From JAHJEM01 sp043805315 (lineage in GTDB: Archaea > Nanobdellota > Nanobdellia > Woesearchaeales > JAHJEM01), in contig JAZDID010000120.1 in the NCBI GenBank assembly GCA_043805315.1, forward strand, positions 1-45,680: 45,680 nt of DNA, in the 5' to 3' direction. This document shows, one piece after another, positions 1 to 6,741 of the stretch. Under the pieces are notes generated by a model. The model saw nothing but the letters and a program-made list of their open reading frames with translations, searched no databases and was not told the DNA's origin. Every line of letters begins with the position of its first letter. Position 1 is the stretch's first letter. Made by a program: the position numbers and the translations under genes.

Positions 1-107
1 CCTCTCCTGTCGGATTTTCATTAGTCGATGCTGGAGAACTTGTCGTGTTCGTCTTTTTCATCCTGGCTATCTTCAATTTTATCAGGGCATGCTCACCTAC
101 GAAATAA
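1..107 (+). CDS. C-terminal end of a membrane protein (partial)
   Basis: This is an open frame entering from the left edge, with its first whole codon at 3 and TAA at 105-107, giving 34 residues. A hydrophobic helix (ELVVFVFFILAIFNFIRA) occupies nearly all of it and is followed by a short polar tail. The text FSLVDAGELVVFVFFILAIF matches FSLSDLGQLLIFFFFIMAI in the next gene (about residues 174-196) at most key positions, including the FSL-D-G start and the following N-IRA. The two are therefore probably paralogous membrane proteins in tandem, the upstream one ending right after its last membrane helix and the downstream one carrying an added Thr-Pro linker and C-terminal domain. The frame is too short to exclude chance, but reading frame, hydrophobicity and neighbour similarity agree. 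Confidence 0.6.
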   Translation, partial: SPVGFSLVDAGELVVFVFFILAIFNFIRACSPTK

Positions 108-121
108 AAAAAACAGAAACC

Positions 122-130
122 TTTTTATAC
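122..130 (+). promoter_or_regulatory. TATA box for the multi-TM protein at 170
   Basis: TTTTTATAC lies about 44 nt ahead of the GTG start at 170, which predicts a short leader of roughly 15-20 nt. It sits just after the stop of the upstream partial gene, so the 170 gene probably has its own promoter. Confidence 0.5.
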
Positions 131-169
131 CTCTATTCTCAGGAATACCTGCAGTGTAAGGTGTAGAGT

Positions 170-1306
170 GTGAAACAGCACAAGCTCGCAGGATTAGGCG
201 TATTTCTAGCTTTCCTGTTCTTGCTGTATTTTCCTGCTGTGTCTGCAGACCTGATGCCTGATGTGGTCAAGAACGCGCTCATGGGCCTGTTTCCCGGCAG
301 GATTCCTGACGAGTACCTGCAGCGCACGATATTCTGGCTCTTGATGTTCACTGTGCTGTTTTTCGCAGCAAATTTCGCCTTCAAAGACAAGGATAACCCG
401 AAGCGGTTCAACAATATCAGGGTCGCGATCGCCATGATAGTCGCAGTCATCTCTGCCATCGGCGTTCCTGCACCGATATTGTCAAAGATCTTCACCTCCT
501 GGGGCTGGGCCTCAGGCCTTTTAATTCTTGGAGTTCCTGTGCTCGGCATACTTTACATTGGCCACCTGATGCCCCGTGATGAGGCGAACCAACGGTTTAG
601 TTCAGGCGTGCGTGCAGTCATGTTCCTCCTCGCCATGGTCCTGATCAGCGCAACGCTCGATGCCCTGAACGGGTTTGCAGTGGCAAATCCCCGGGACTTC
701 TCGCTTTCAGACCTTGGCCAGCTCCTGATATTCTTCTTTTTCATCATGGCAATCATCAACGGCATCAGGGCAATATTCGGCGGGAATTTCGGCAACGCCT
801 CAGCAGGAGGCCTGAATCTCGGAGGGACACCTTCAGGAACTGCCCCAGCGCCAACCACGCCGACAACGCCTGCAACGCCAACCACACCCACAACACCGAC
901 GACTCCGACACCACCTGCCTATCCTGTCCATCTCAGGAACATTGTCAATAACATCGGCCTTGCATTGAACCAGTACCGCAACACCTTAAACGCGTATATC
1001 AGTGCAGGAAACAACATCCTTGTGGAGAACGCCATGGGACCGCCTTCAACAGCTGCAGACTGGAACCTGCTCTGGCAGCAGAACAACAACCTGCTCGCAA
1101 TCCAAGGGACGCTCGACAACCTCTTCAACCAGCTCCAGGGAGATCCTGGATTCCCCAACTTCAACATTCCTGCAGACATCGCAGCACTCGCACAGTGCAT
1201 CAACAGGAGAACAGCCTATTATCAGGTCTATGCAAACTACCTCATCGATTTCACCAACAGGTTCAACACCTTCATGGTGCCCGCAGTCGCACCTACGATA
1301 CCATAA
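170..1306 (+). CDS. Multi-spanning membrane protein with Thr-Pro linker and C-terminal helical domain, function unknown
   Basis: The 378-residue product starts with GTG and has a cleavable-looking signal peptide (basic start, hydrophobic core, cleavage near AVSA at about residue 26). About five hydrophobic segments follow, near residues 54-72, 84-101, 111-132, 145-165 and 184-205. A low-complexity Gly/Thr/Pro linker (about 215-250, built on TPTTPTTP) then leads to a polar, Asn/Gln-rich C-terminal domain that probably sits outside the membrane. The 184-205 helix resembles the end of the partial gene upstream, so a duplicated family is likely. The gene ends 4 nt before the next start (1311), which suggests co-transcription and coupled translation. 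I do not recognise the family. The signal peptide plus several helices and a flexible linker would suit an envelope-anchored presenter or small secretion component, but that is speculation. Confidence 0.75.
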   Translation: MKQHKLAGLGVFLAFLFLLYFPAVSADLMPDVVKNALMGLFPGRIPDEYLQRTIFWLLMFTVLFFAANFAFKDKDNPKRFNNIRVAIAMIVAVISAIGVPAPILSKIFTSWGWASGLLILGVPVLGILYIGHLMPRDEANQRFSSGVRAVMFLLAMVLISATLDALNGFAVANPRDFSLSDLGQLLIFFFFIMAIINGIRAIFGGNFGNASAGGLNLGGTPSGTAPAPTTPTTPATPTTPTTPTTPTPPAYPVHLRNIVNNIGLALNQYRNTLNAYISAGNNILVENAMGPPSTAADWNLLWQQNNNLLAIQGTLDNLFNQLQGDPGFPNFNIPADIAALAQCINRRTAYYQVYANYLIDFTNRFNTFMVPAVAPTIP

Positions 1307-1310
1307 CCAC

Positions 1311-2165
1311 ATGGCCAGCACACCATCAACAGGAAAGAGCATCACGCCAGAACAGGCAGAACAGCTCAAGCAGACAGTCAAGAATGCAAAGCTCGCGCCT
1401 GCAATAGAGAGCTTTGTCAGTCATCTCCATCTTATGTTCAAGAAGACCTCGAGCAAAGACCTGCAAGAAGTCATCAAGCAAGCGCTGAAACACCTTGAAG
1501 AGACGCTGAAGAATGCGAGGAAGCTGGACGGAGTGGGAGTTGCGCCTGGAAAAGAAAAAGAGGGAAAAGAGAAAAAAGTTAAAGAGATGCTTGAAAGCAC
1601 TGGCACTAAATTGAAGGGAGCTGGAGACTTCTTAAAAGCGGGCATTGGTCATCTGGCAAGACGGATGAAGACACTTTTTGGCAAGAAGGAATATACACCT
1701 GAAGAAGTGCGGCAATCGCTCACCAGAGTCTCTCTTGATGTGAATGAAATCCTTGACAGGTTCGGAAAAAAGCTTTTGGAATCAAAAGATGAATTGGATC
1801 ACATTGCCGGTTCGCTCAAAAAAGGGGCAGACCTTCCTCTTATTGACATCCATACCATCCCTAAAGAGGAACTCATCAAGCTCTGCGTTGACCAGAGTGA
1901 TGCGATTGCAAGATTCATTTCTGAAGTAGTCATGATGCGCAGCGCTCTTGATGCAAAATTTAAGGAACTTTTTGACCTGCTAGCTCCTGAAAATATTCCG
2001 CCAGAGTCTGATAAGAGAAAAAAGTACCTCTATGGCATTATGGAAGAGTACGAACAATTAGTCGATAACAGAGTCCTGCCGCGGCTTGCCCAGATTAGCA
2101 ATGTTTTAGAAGGGCAAATCCTGGACAGGATATCCTATGCAGTCAGAAGGATCAATACAACCTGA
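1311..2165 (+). CDS. Lys-rich helical protein with C-terminal PEN-P motif, unknown function
   Basis: The ATG at 1311 is chosen because the preceding gene stops at 1306. Upstream in-frame codons would overlap the whole end of that gene. The 284-residue product has no signal peptide or membrane segment and is predicted almost fully helical, with a Lys/Glu-rich stretch around residues 75-95 (KEKEGKEKKVKEM). Near the C-terminus is LLAPENIPPES, followed by a basic RKKY and then EEYEQ. The same order of motifs (LQPENMP, basic run, EKEY, RL..I) recurs at the end of the protein at 3348-3842, so the two are probably homologous at their C-termini. It is likely cytoplasmic and translationally coupled to the membrane protein before it. 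I cannot assign a function. Confidence 0.75.
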   Translation: MASTPSTGKSITPEQAEQLKQTVKNAKLAPAIESFVSHLHLMFKKTSSKDLQEVIKQALKHLEETLKNARKLDGVGVAPGKEKEGKEKKVKEMLESTGTKLKGAGDFLKAGIGHLARRMKTLFGKKEYTPEEVRQSLTRVSLDVNEILDRFGKKLLESKDELDHIAGSLKKGADLPLIDIHTIPKEELIKLCVDQSDAIARFISEVVMMRSALDAKFKELFDLLAPENIPPESDKRKKYLYGIMEEYEQLVDNRVLPRLAQISNVLEGQILDRISYAVRRINTT

Positions 2166-2222
2166 TTAAGAAAACAACCAATTCTCAGATTCTGAACTAT
2201 CGTTTATGCGTCTCATAAATTC

Positions 2223-2241
2223 ATTTTTCATTGTTTTTAGC
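2223..2241 (+). terminator. Oligo-T stretch after the 1311 gene
   Basis: Two T5 runs (ATTTTTCATTGTTTTTAG) lie about 60 nt after the stop at 2165, without a strong hairpin, as is usual for archaeal intrinsic terminators. The next promoter follows at 2278. Confidence 0.4.
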
Positions 2242-2277
2242 CATTTTAAGACTGCATTTTCCACCCAAATAGAAACA

Positions 2278-2287
2278 TTTATAAATA
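2278..2287 (+). promoter_or_regulatory. TATA box for the 2340 gene
   Basis: TTTATAAATA is centred about 57 nt before the ATG at 2340, giving a leader of about 30 nt that contains a purine-rich ribosome-binding site (GGAGAGGG, 2323-2330). Confidence 0.6.
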
Positions 2288-2339
2288 TGTAATCACTACA
2301 TAGTAGAAAATCATTAGTTTACTGGAGAGGGCTGAAAAA

Positions 2340-3134
2340 ATGGCAAACGACATTATTCCACATGACACGAAACTCAATATATCTGTACCGCCATACGCAA
2401 TTTTTCCATTAAAAAAAATATATCGACATGCTCGAACTATTCTTGGTCAGACCGATGAAAATATCACATCTTATGAAAACCTACGATTGGAAGCGGCGGA
2501 GAACCGAAAAAAAGTTGAAGAGGAGTTGTATGATGCGAGGAAAAAACAGGTCATTGTCTATTCTGCAAAAGGTGCTGCTGAGGTCCGTATTAAGGGAGAT
2601 GACGCGGACATAGCCACAAGCGAAAAGCAAAAGCAAGATCTTCTCGAAATCACAAAAAAAAGTCTGGGAATAACAAATTTAAATCCTGAACAAGAATCTC
2701 TGTATCATTGGTCTGCCCTGCAAATCCAAACAGAAACAGATTCATTAAAAGCGCACAGAAAACTCAATGAAGAGGATCTTGAGACAAGAACACTTGACGT
2801 CGGGAATAGCGATCGCCGGGTTGCCTCATTGGAAAGTGAGCGAAGAGCCTATCAATCCCAGGAGATACAGTATGGCATCTTAGAGGATATGCGCAGGGAC
2901 TTTTTCAGGAATTCCCATATTCGATACAGCTTGGAAAATGTTGTTTACAGGAATCCAGTCTCCTTCAGAAGACAGCTCCAGGAAAAAGTTGAGCACTTCT
3001 TTACAAGAATCGGCGTCAAAAAGCCGAAATATGCTCGCCTTCCACAGCGAGTCCTTAACGCCATTCCTGCTGAAGTGAAGGTTGTTTCTGAGTCACAACC
3101 TGCTCCCGCTGTGGATTCAGGCAAAAAAGCATAA
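2340..3134 (+). CDS. Coiled-coil protein, unknown function
   Basis: The 264-residue soluble protein starts at ATG 2340, preceded by GGAGAGGG about 9 nt upstream and by a clear TATA box. There is no signal peptide or membrane segment. Residues about 40-70 and 125-185 are rich in Glu, Lys, Arg and Leu, as in coiled coils. The C-terminal 25 residues (Ala/Pro/Val/Ser, ending GKKA) look disordered. No catalytic motif is visible and I do not recognise the family. Codons here are visibly more AT-rich than in the genes at 170-2165 or after 8200. It is bounded by its own promoter and by a T8 terminator at 3138, so it seems to be a single transcription unit. Confidence 0.7.
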   Translation: MANDIIPHDTKLNISVPPYAIFPLKKIYRHARTILGQTDENITSYENLRLEAAENRKKVEEELYDARKKQVIVYSAKGAAEVRIKGDDADIATSEKQKQDLLEITKKSLGITNLNPEQESLYHWSALQIQTETDSLKAHRKLNEEDLETRTLDVGNSDRRVASLESERRAYQSQEIQYGILEDMRRDFFRNSHIRYSLENVVYRNPVSFRRQLQEKVEHFFTRIGVKKPKYARLPQRVLNAIPAEVKVVSESQPAPAVDSGKKA

Positions 3135-3137
3135 CTA

Positions 3138-3145
3138 TTTTTTTT
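3138..3145 (+). terminator. T8 terminator after the 2340 gene
   Basis: A run of eight T begins 4 nt after the stop codon at 3132-3134, matching the oligo-T intrinsic terminators of archaea. Confidence 0.6.
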
Positions 3146-3286
3146 GTTTAACTTTTGACTACAACCATTTGTTATCATTCTATTCGCACCCATCATCTTT
3201 TTCTCCTCTTAAAACCGGAAACTTCAGTCTTCCCGCCGGAAAGATCCTGGAATCCCTGTGATTTCTCCGGAAAAATCTCCGCAATT

Positions 3287-3297
3287 CTTAAATTATT
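3287..3297 (+). promoter_or_regulatory. Weak TATA-like element before the 3348 gene
   Basis: CTTAAATTATT is AT-rich and placed about 55 nt before the ATG at 3348. It is the best candidate box in this gap, but weaker than the other TATA boxes in the window. Confidence 0.3.
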
Positions 3298-3347
3298 CAC
3301 TACACTCTACACATAGAAGAAAAATTACGTGTGCCGAGGTGATTTCC

Positions 3348-3842
3348 ATGTTTTTTAAAAGAACACTAACATTGGAAGACCAAACGAGATCCTTGGAGCT
3401 TGTCCACCGTGATATGAGGACGTTCATGTCGGGATTTGTTGAATGTATGCAAAAGGGCAAGGACGTGCTGGAACAGAGATTACAAGAGCCTCACTCCCTC
3501 ATTTATGGTTGCGGACCTGCTGACGTGGATTCACAGCACGCAACAGCATCGATACTGCAGGAGCGCAAAGGGCAAATCGACAGCCATCTCACAGAAGCTG
3601 ATGCCTACTTCAAGACCATGGAGGAAACCTACACCCGCATCAAGAAAAAGCTCCAACCTGAAAACATGCCCGCCGGGATGCTCGAAAACAAGAAACAACG
3701 TCGACAATACTTCCGCAACCTCGAAAAAGAATACGTCGGTGAATGGGCAGGCATCTTCAGGCGACTTTTCGAGATTGATCAGCTTTATTGCCAGAGTGTC
3801 ATGGCTGAGCTTGATGCATCAGCACAGGAGGTGAACGTATGA
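3348..3842 (+). CDS. Helical protein with PEN-P motif, unknown function
   Basis: I start this gene at ATG 3348 because GAGGTGA (3336-3342) sits 5 nt upstream as a good ribosome-binding site. The frame is open further upstream (to 3258), but that part is not protein-like. The 164-residue product is helical and has no membrane segment. Its C-terminal half carries LQPENMP, a basic run (KKQRRQYF), EKEY and RLFEI, the same order seen at the end of the protein at 1311-2165. The next gene starts with ATG inside its stop codon region (ATGA overlap at 3839-3842), so the two are translationally coupled and probably act together. Function unknown. Confidence 0.7.
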   Translation: MFFKRTLTLEDQTRSLELVHRDMRTFMSGFVECMQKGKDVLEQRLQEPHSLIYGCGPADVDSQHATASILQERKGQIDSHLTEADAYFKTMEETYTRIKKKLQPENMPAGMLENKKQRRQYFRNLEKEYVGEWAGIFRRLFEIDQLYCQSVMAELDASAQEVNV

Positions 3843-4309
3843 TATACACGCCAATGGTGGAGATTGAGTATCGTGCAGTCCCGAGAACGCACAGGAAATT
3901 TTATCGGGATATGGCGAAGTCTCATAACGCGATTACTATTCGCTGGATGAAAATGACGTGTAATTTTGAACAAAAAGCAGAGACGGAATATAAGAAAATT
4001 GCATCGATTGACTCAAAAATCAGGAAGTATGAAGATGTGCGATTTAAAATTTATTCTCAGGCATTCCTATCGAATTACGAGGAACAAGACCGCTATCATG
4101 CATTTCCCCGACTCAGTCAACTTGAAGATGACCTTAACAATCTCCGACAAGAAAGAATCGTGCATGAGGAACTCGCTTCATTACATCAGGAAGCTGCATC
4201 CAGGTCGGAAAATAAAATGTGTCATTTGCCTCATCTCTTTTCATATATGAAGGTCAAGTTCGAATATGACGGCTTGGTTGACCGGGTGCGTGATTACCTC
4301 AGGATATGA
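3839..4309 (+). CDS. Small basic helical protein, unknown function
   Basis: This 156-residue protein starts in a 4-base ATGA overlap with the stop of the previous gene, and AGGAGGTGAAC just upstream serves as a strong ribosome-binding site. The sequence is helical, with coiled-coil character around residues 40-65 and 95-120 (LEDDLNNLRQERIVHEELASLHQE). It has no signal peptide and no catalytic motif that I can see. The coupling to the PEN-P protein suggests a binary complex. Like its neighbours it is relatively AT-rich. It is the last gene before the repeat-rich accessory segment. Confidence 0.65.
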   Translation: MIYTPMVEIEYRAVPRTHRKFYRDMAKSHNAITIRWMKMTCNFEQKAETEYKKIASIDSKIRKYEDVRFKIYSQAFLSNYEEQDRYHAFPRLSQLEDDLNNLRQERIVHEELASLHQEAASRSENKMCHLPHLFSYMKVKFEYDGLVDRVRDYLRI

Positions 4310-4447
4310 AAATATGAATTAATGGCTCATGCAAGATATCGTCGGCATTGCTTAAAAGTTTTAGCAGCCATTTCTCGACGACAAAATGCGGCATTTTCTG
4401 AAGTGTGAACACCTCTCTGCACAAAAACACCCCTCCAATTTCTATTT
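4310..4447. other. Intergenic stretch left of the first repeat array
   Basis: No gene is seen. It contains the left copy of the 16-bp direct repeat (4370-4385), which runs into a tight 7-bp inverted repeat AAAATGC-G-GCATTTT (4383-4397). The rest shows no feature I can name. Confidence 0.4.
4370..4385 (+). repeat. 16-bp direct repeat, left copy
   Basis: ATTTCTCGACGACAAA is identical to 5662-5677, in the same orientation. The two copies bracket xerA, with starts 1292 bp apart. Confidence 0.75.
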
Positions 4448-4610
4448 GTTAAATGCTGTTATATGAAATATGTTATGCGCTGTTTTAATTTTGTTAGATG
4501 CTGTCATATAAATAGTTATACGCCATCGTTAACTGCTGTTTATTTATCAACCAACATATTTAGCAACCGATAGATTTATTAATCAATATATATAATAATC
4601 AATATATCTG
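4448..4610. repeat. Composite repeat array, left (inverted relative to the right array)
   Basis: Two motif classes lie side by side. First come five 12-mers of the form GTTAnnTGCTGT, starting at 4448, 4472, 4493, 4515 (degenerate) and 4528. Then come four units with CAAC/CAAT cores at 4548, 4564, 4584 and 4600 in AT-rich context (for example ATCAACCAACATAT). Read on the minus strand this is ATTGGTTG-type units followed by ACAGCAnnnAAC-type units, the same order and motifs as in the array at 6465-6632. Core spacings of 16, 20 and 16 bp in the second class argue for a true array. It may be operators, replication iterons or ends of a mobile segment. Confidence 0.65.
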
Positions 4611-4671
4611 ATGAACAATAAATGAAATCTCTTAAAACCTTTAAGCATCTCTCATACTTTTTTGCCGACGA

Positions 4672-4699
4672 GAAAAAAGAAAAAATGATCCTAAAAAAG
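4672..4699 (-). terminator. T-rich terminator of xerA
   Basis: Directly downstream of the xerA stop (4704), the minus strand reads as three T6-class runs separated by a few bases, typical for an archaeal oligo-T terminator. Confidence 0.5.
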
Positions 4700-4703
4700 A
4701 ATT

Positions 4704-5516
4704 CTACAAACTGTCGAACGGGCTCTTGACCTTCTTCAATTCCTCACGCGAGATATGCGTGTAGATCTGCGTTGTCTGCAGGTTCGCATGGCCCAAGAGT
4801 TCCTGGATCATCCGGATGTCTGTTCCTGCCTCAAGCAAGTGGGTGGCAAAGCAGTGCCTGAGCGTGTGCGGCGTTACTTTCTTCTGGATGCCTGCCTTCT
4901 CTGCCGCGTGCTTGATGATCTTCTGCACATTCCTGGGTGTCAACGGCCTTCCTTCCTTGCCTGGAAAGAGAGATGCGGCCGGCTTGAGATCCTTCTTGTG
5001 CTCCACAAGCTCATGCAAGAGCGTTTCTGGCAGGATGAACATCCTGTCCTTTCCCCCTTTCCCTTTCCTGACCCAGCCGATCTTCTCTGAGGGCTCGATA
5101 TCTCCTGCCTTCAGCGATAACAGCTCAGAAATCCGCAAGCCAGAGGAATAGAGCAGTCTCAGCATCAGAGAGCTCTTCCTGTTGTTCAGTGCCCCGAAAA
5201 GCTTTTTCACATCCTCTTTCGAGAGTACCACAGGAAGCTTGCGTTCAATTTTAGGTGTCTTGAAATTGATGATCTCCTTTTTCAAGACATCAACATAGTA
5301 GAACTTCAATGACGCCTTAATAAGGGCAAGGCTCGAGTTCGCCATTCCCTTGTCTGAAAGCATATGCGCCAGATAGGATTTGATGTCCTGCTCTGTCACC
5401 TCTGCAGGCTGCTTCTTTGCAAAGCCCAGGAAGCGCTGGTTATGATAAAGATATGTTTGGACAGTCTTCTGACTAAAGCCCCTGAGTTTAAGCTCTGTGC
5501 TAAGATCTTCAAGCAT
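4704..5516 (-). CDS. xerA: Tyrosine recombinase XerA (single archaeal Xer)
   Basis: The 270-residue protein has the two-domain layout of Xer recombinases: an N-terminal SAM-like core-binding domain (about residues 1-85) and a catalytic domain (about 95-265). All catalytic residues are visible: R128 in SSGLRISEL, K153 in GKGGKDR, H217 and R220 in TPHTLRH, H243 in LLGH, and the nucleophile Y252 in QIYTHIS. Length and motifs fit archaeal XerA, which acts alone on a dif site to resolve chromosome dimers, and are short for a phage integrase. A TATA box centred at about 5543 puts transcription start at the ATG itself, so the mRNA is probably leaderless. A dif-like palindrome (5686-5713) lies 170 bp upstream, and a 16-bp direct repeat flanks the gene. 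A role as recombinase of a small integrated element remains possible. Confidence 0.95.
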   Translation of the reverse strand: MLEDLSTELKLRGFSQKTVQTYLYHNQRFLGFAKKQPAEVTEQDIKSYLAHMLSDKGMANSSLALIKASLKFYYVDVLKKEIINFKTPKIERKLPVVLSKEDVKKLFGALNNRKSSLMLRLLYSSGLRISELLSLKAGDIEPSEKIGWVRKGKGGKDRMFILPETLLHELVEHKKDLKPAASLFPGKEGRPLTPRNVQKIIKHAAEKAGIQKKVTPHTLRHCFATHLLEAGTDIRMIQELLGHANLQTTQIYTHISREELKKVKSPFDSL

Positions 5517-5535
5517 GCCAGATTCCTGGAAACAC

Positions 5536-5548
5536 CACTATAAAAAGG
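5536..5548 (-). promoter_or_regulatory. TATA box of xerA
   Basis: On the minus strand CCTTTTTATAGTG is centred about 27 nt ahead of the xerA ATG (5516), predicting a leaderless transcript. Confidence 0.65.
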
Positions 5549-5661
5549 TTCGCATTTTAAAAAATTTTCAAAGTCATTAATTGATGGGATTTTGACTTAA
5601 AAGCCTGGCTTTGTACAAGAAATACTCCTTTCGAAGGCCAAACCCTATTAAACTCATTAAA

Positions 5662-5677
5662 ATTTCTCGACGACAAA
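5662..5677 (+). repeat. 16-bp direct repeat, right copy
   Basis: Identical to 4370-4385, ending 8 bp before the dif-like palindrome. Together the copies frame xerA. Confidence 0.75.
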
Positions 5678-5685
5678 GCGATAAA

Positions 5686-5713
5686 AGTTCGTATAAGAAG
5701 TATTAGGCGAACA
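5686..5713 (+). other. Candidate dif/Xer recombination site
   Basis: This is a 28-bp imperfect palindrome of 11-6-11 layout. The left arm is AGTTCGTATAA, the centre GAAGTA, and the right arm TTAGGCGAACA. The inner ten bases of the arms pair at eight positions. The inner edges (ATAA and TTA), the CG in the left arm and the 6-bp spacer match the plan of bacterial dif and of the Pyrococcus dif as I remember them. It lies upstream of xerA, as in systems where a single Xer gene is next to its site. It is not proof of activity. Confidence 0.5.
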
Positions 5714-5777
5714 AGAAATTTATGGTTATTTCTGGAAGATTCTTGAAATAGTAATCTAAATAGGATCCCTTCCCCTT

Positions 5778-5880
5778 CTTCTTTTCCGGATTGTTCTCAC
5801 CTCAAACTTCCTCTAGCCGCTTCCTGTTTTGGAATGTCCCCACCCGCCGCCCCCGACCACCACCTAGAAACGTGTAATGC
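5778..5880. repeat. C-rich noncoding element, copy A
   Basis: The segment runs from TTTTCCGGATTG through CACC and AGCC blocks to GTCCCCACCC and a C-rich core with CCCCCGACCACCACC (5838-5864). The first about 65 bp align with 20530-20590 with few mismatches, and the C-rich core recurs at 6751-6778 and 20633-20651. The minus strand carries runs of 2-5 G (GGGGG, GGG, GGGG) and could form a G-quadruplex. Confidence 0.55.
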
Positions 5881-6100
5881 ACTACGTCAAGAGCAAGTAT
5901 ATCACCACAAGAGTTTATAGAAAAAAACATCCTCATATGCCAGAGGCATACTCATTGGACCGAATTCACAAAGTATTGGCGATTCAGGTTACCCCGACAA
6001 TATTTTTCCCGCCTTTTAGGTTTTGTCGGTGTCAAAACTTTGGCGTTTTTAGGCAAATTCTAAGCATGAAAGTTTCAATCGCTGATTAAAGGTTTTGATT

Positions 6101-6457
6101 TTATTTTTTGACTGTTTTTTTTGGCGCTTTTAAGTATGGCTGGAGGCCGTGCATGTATGTCCCGATGTGGGAATACGTCATCTTGAGCTCTTTCCTGCCC
6201 TCTTCAGTCAAACTATACACTTTCCTCCTGCCGAACCGCTTGTTCTGGACAAGCCTCAGTTTTCGAAGCTTTTTTAGGGTGGGATAGATCGTGCCGGGTG
6301 TGAGCTGGCTTCCTCTTCTGCTGCCGATTTTCTTGGCAAGATCTTCCCCGGAAAGGCCCTTCAGGCTGATCTCGTGCAAGATCAAAAACGACAAAAAACC
6401 CTTGAATTCCAGCTTCAGGGGGCCTGTCTTCATGCCTGTTTCTGGAGGAGAGGTCAT
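6101..6457 (-). CDS. PadR-family transcriptional regulator
   Basis: The product is a 118-residue DNA-binding protein with one PadR-type winged helix. The order is GFLSFLILHEIS (helix 1), SGEDLAKKIG, the signature LTPGTIYPTLKKLRKLRLV (recognition helix, about residues 52-71), a wing with RRKVYSLTEEGRKEL, and a short C-terminal helix with a Lys-rich tail. PadR proteins usually repress by binding near their own promoter. Two TATA-like boxes precede the gene: one centred at about 6484 fits a leaderless start at 6457, and one at about 6464 would fit the internal Met at 6433 (110 residues). Upstream lies the right repeat array, whose ATTGGTTG units are a natural operator candidate. The ligand and regulon cannot be read from the sequence. 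Confidence 0.85.
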   Translation of the reverse strand: MTSPPETGMKTGPLKLEFKGFLSFLILHEISLKGLSGEDLAKKIGSRRGSQLTPGTIYPTLKKLRKLRLVQNKRFGRRKVYSLTEEGRKELKMTYSHIGTYMHGLQPYLKAPKKTVKK

Positions 6458-6464
6458 TTAAATA

Positions 6465-6632
6465 TTTATTGGTTGTAAAACATATAGATTGCCAGATGTG
6501 TAGATTGGTAAATTTATTGGTTGAACAATATATTGTATGATAGATATATTGGTTGATAAATAGATATATAACAGCGCTCAACAGAACAGCGTATGACATT
6601 TTTGGACAGCGTACAACAGAACAGCGCTCAAC
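6465..6632. repeat. Composite repeat array, right
   Basis: Six units with an ATTG core (best form ATTGGTTG followed by AT-rich DNA) begin at 6468, 6488, 6504, 6516, 6532 and 6548, with spacings of 20, 16, 12, 16 and 16 bp. Four 12-mers of the form ACAGCGnnnAAC follow at 6571, 6586, 6606 and 6621, two of them exactly ACAGCGCTCAAC. The same two motif classes in the same order occur on the minus strand at 4448-4610, so xerA and padR lie between inverted copies. The part next to padR overlaps its promoter, which fits operator function. Confidence 0.65.
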
Positions 6633-6741
6633 AATTCACGAATGGTGAGGGTTCTAAAACTTTTAGGCAAAACACGCAAACTCCGGACGAGAAATTATGA
6701 GTGTGGCATCACTAACCACTGCCCCTGCCCAACAACTGCAG

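Larger units (their letters stand above)
5517..6100. other. Gene-poor region between xerA and padR
   Basis: No convincing gene is seen. The region holds the xerA promoter, the right copy of the 16-bp repeat, the dif-like site, a small inverted repeat (AGAAAT...ATTTCT around 5714-5735), copy A of the C-rich element, and a loose hairpin with 7-bp arms CCGACAA/TTGTCGG (5994-6029). A 70-codon frame at 5877-6089 has no ribosome-binding site and was rejected. Confidence 0.5.

Noticed and set aside
1002..1310. Upstream in-frame start for the 1311 gene
   Set aside because: This extension overlaps the whole C-terminus of the well-supported membrane protein in another frame and has no ribosome-binding site.
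161..3312. 11-mer GTGTAGAGTGT at 161-171 and its inverse at 3302-3312
   Set aside because: Only two copies, short, in different contexts; no further support for a shared regulatory site.
4448..4610. Left array as a CRISPR
   Set aside because: Units are only 12-16 bp, degenerate, with spacers of about 10 bp or less, and no cas gene is present.
4704..5516. xerA as a phage or integrative-element integrase
   Set aside because: Length and motifs match archaeal XerA, and no phage or plasmid genes are near. The flanking 16-bp repeat is kept as a separate observation.
5877..6089. 70-codon plus-strand frame between xerA and padR
   Set aside because: It begins inside the C-rich element, has no ribosome-binding site or well-placed TATA box, and its protein has no recognisable character.
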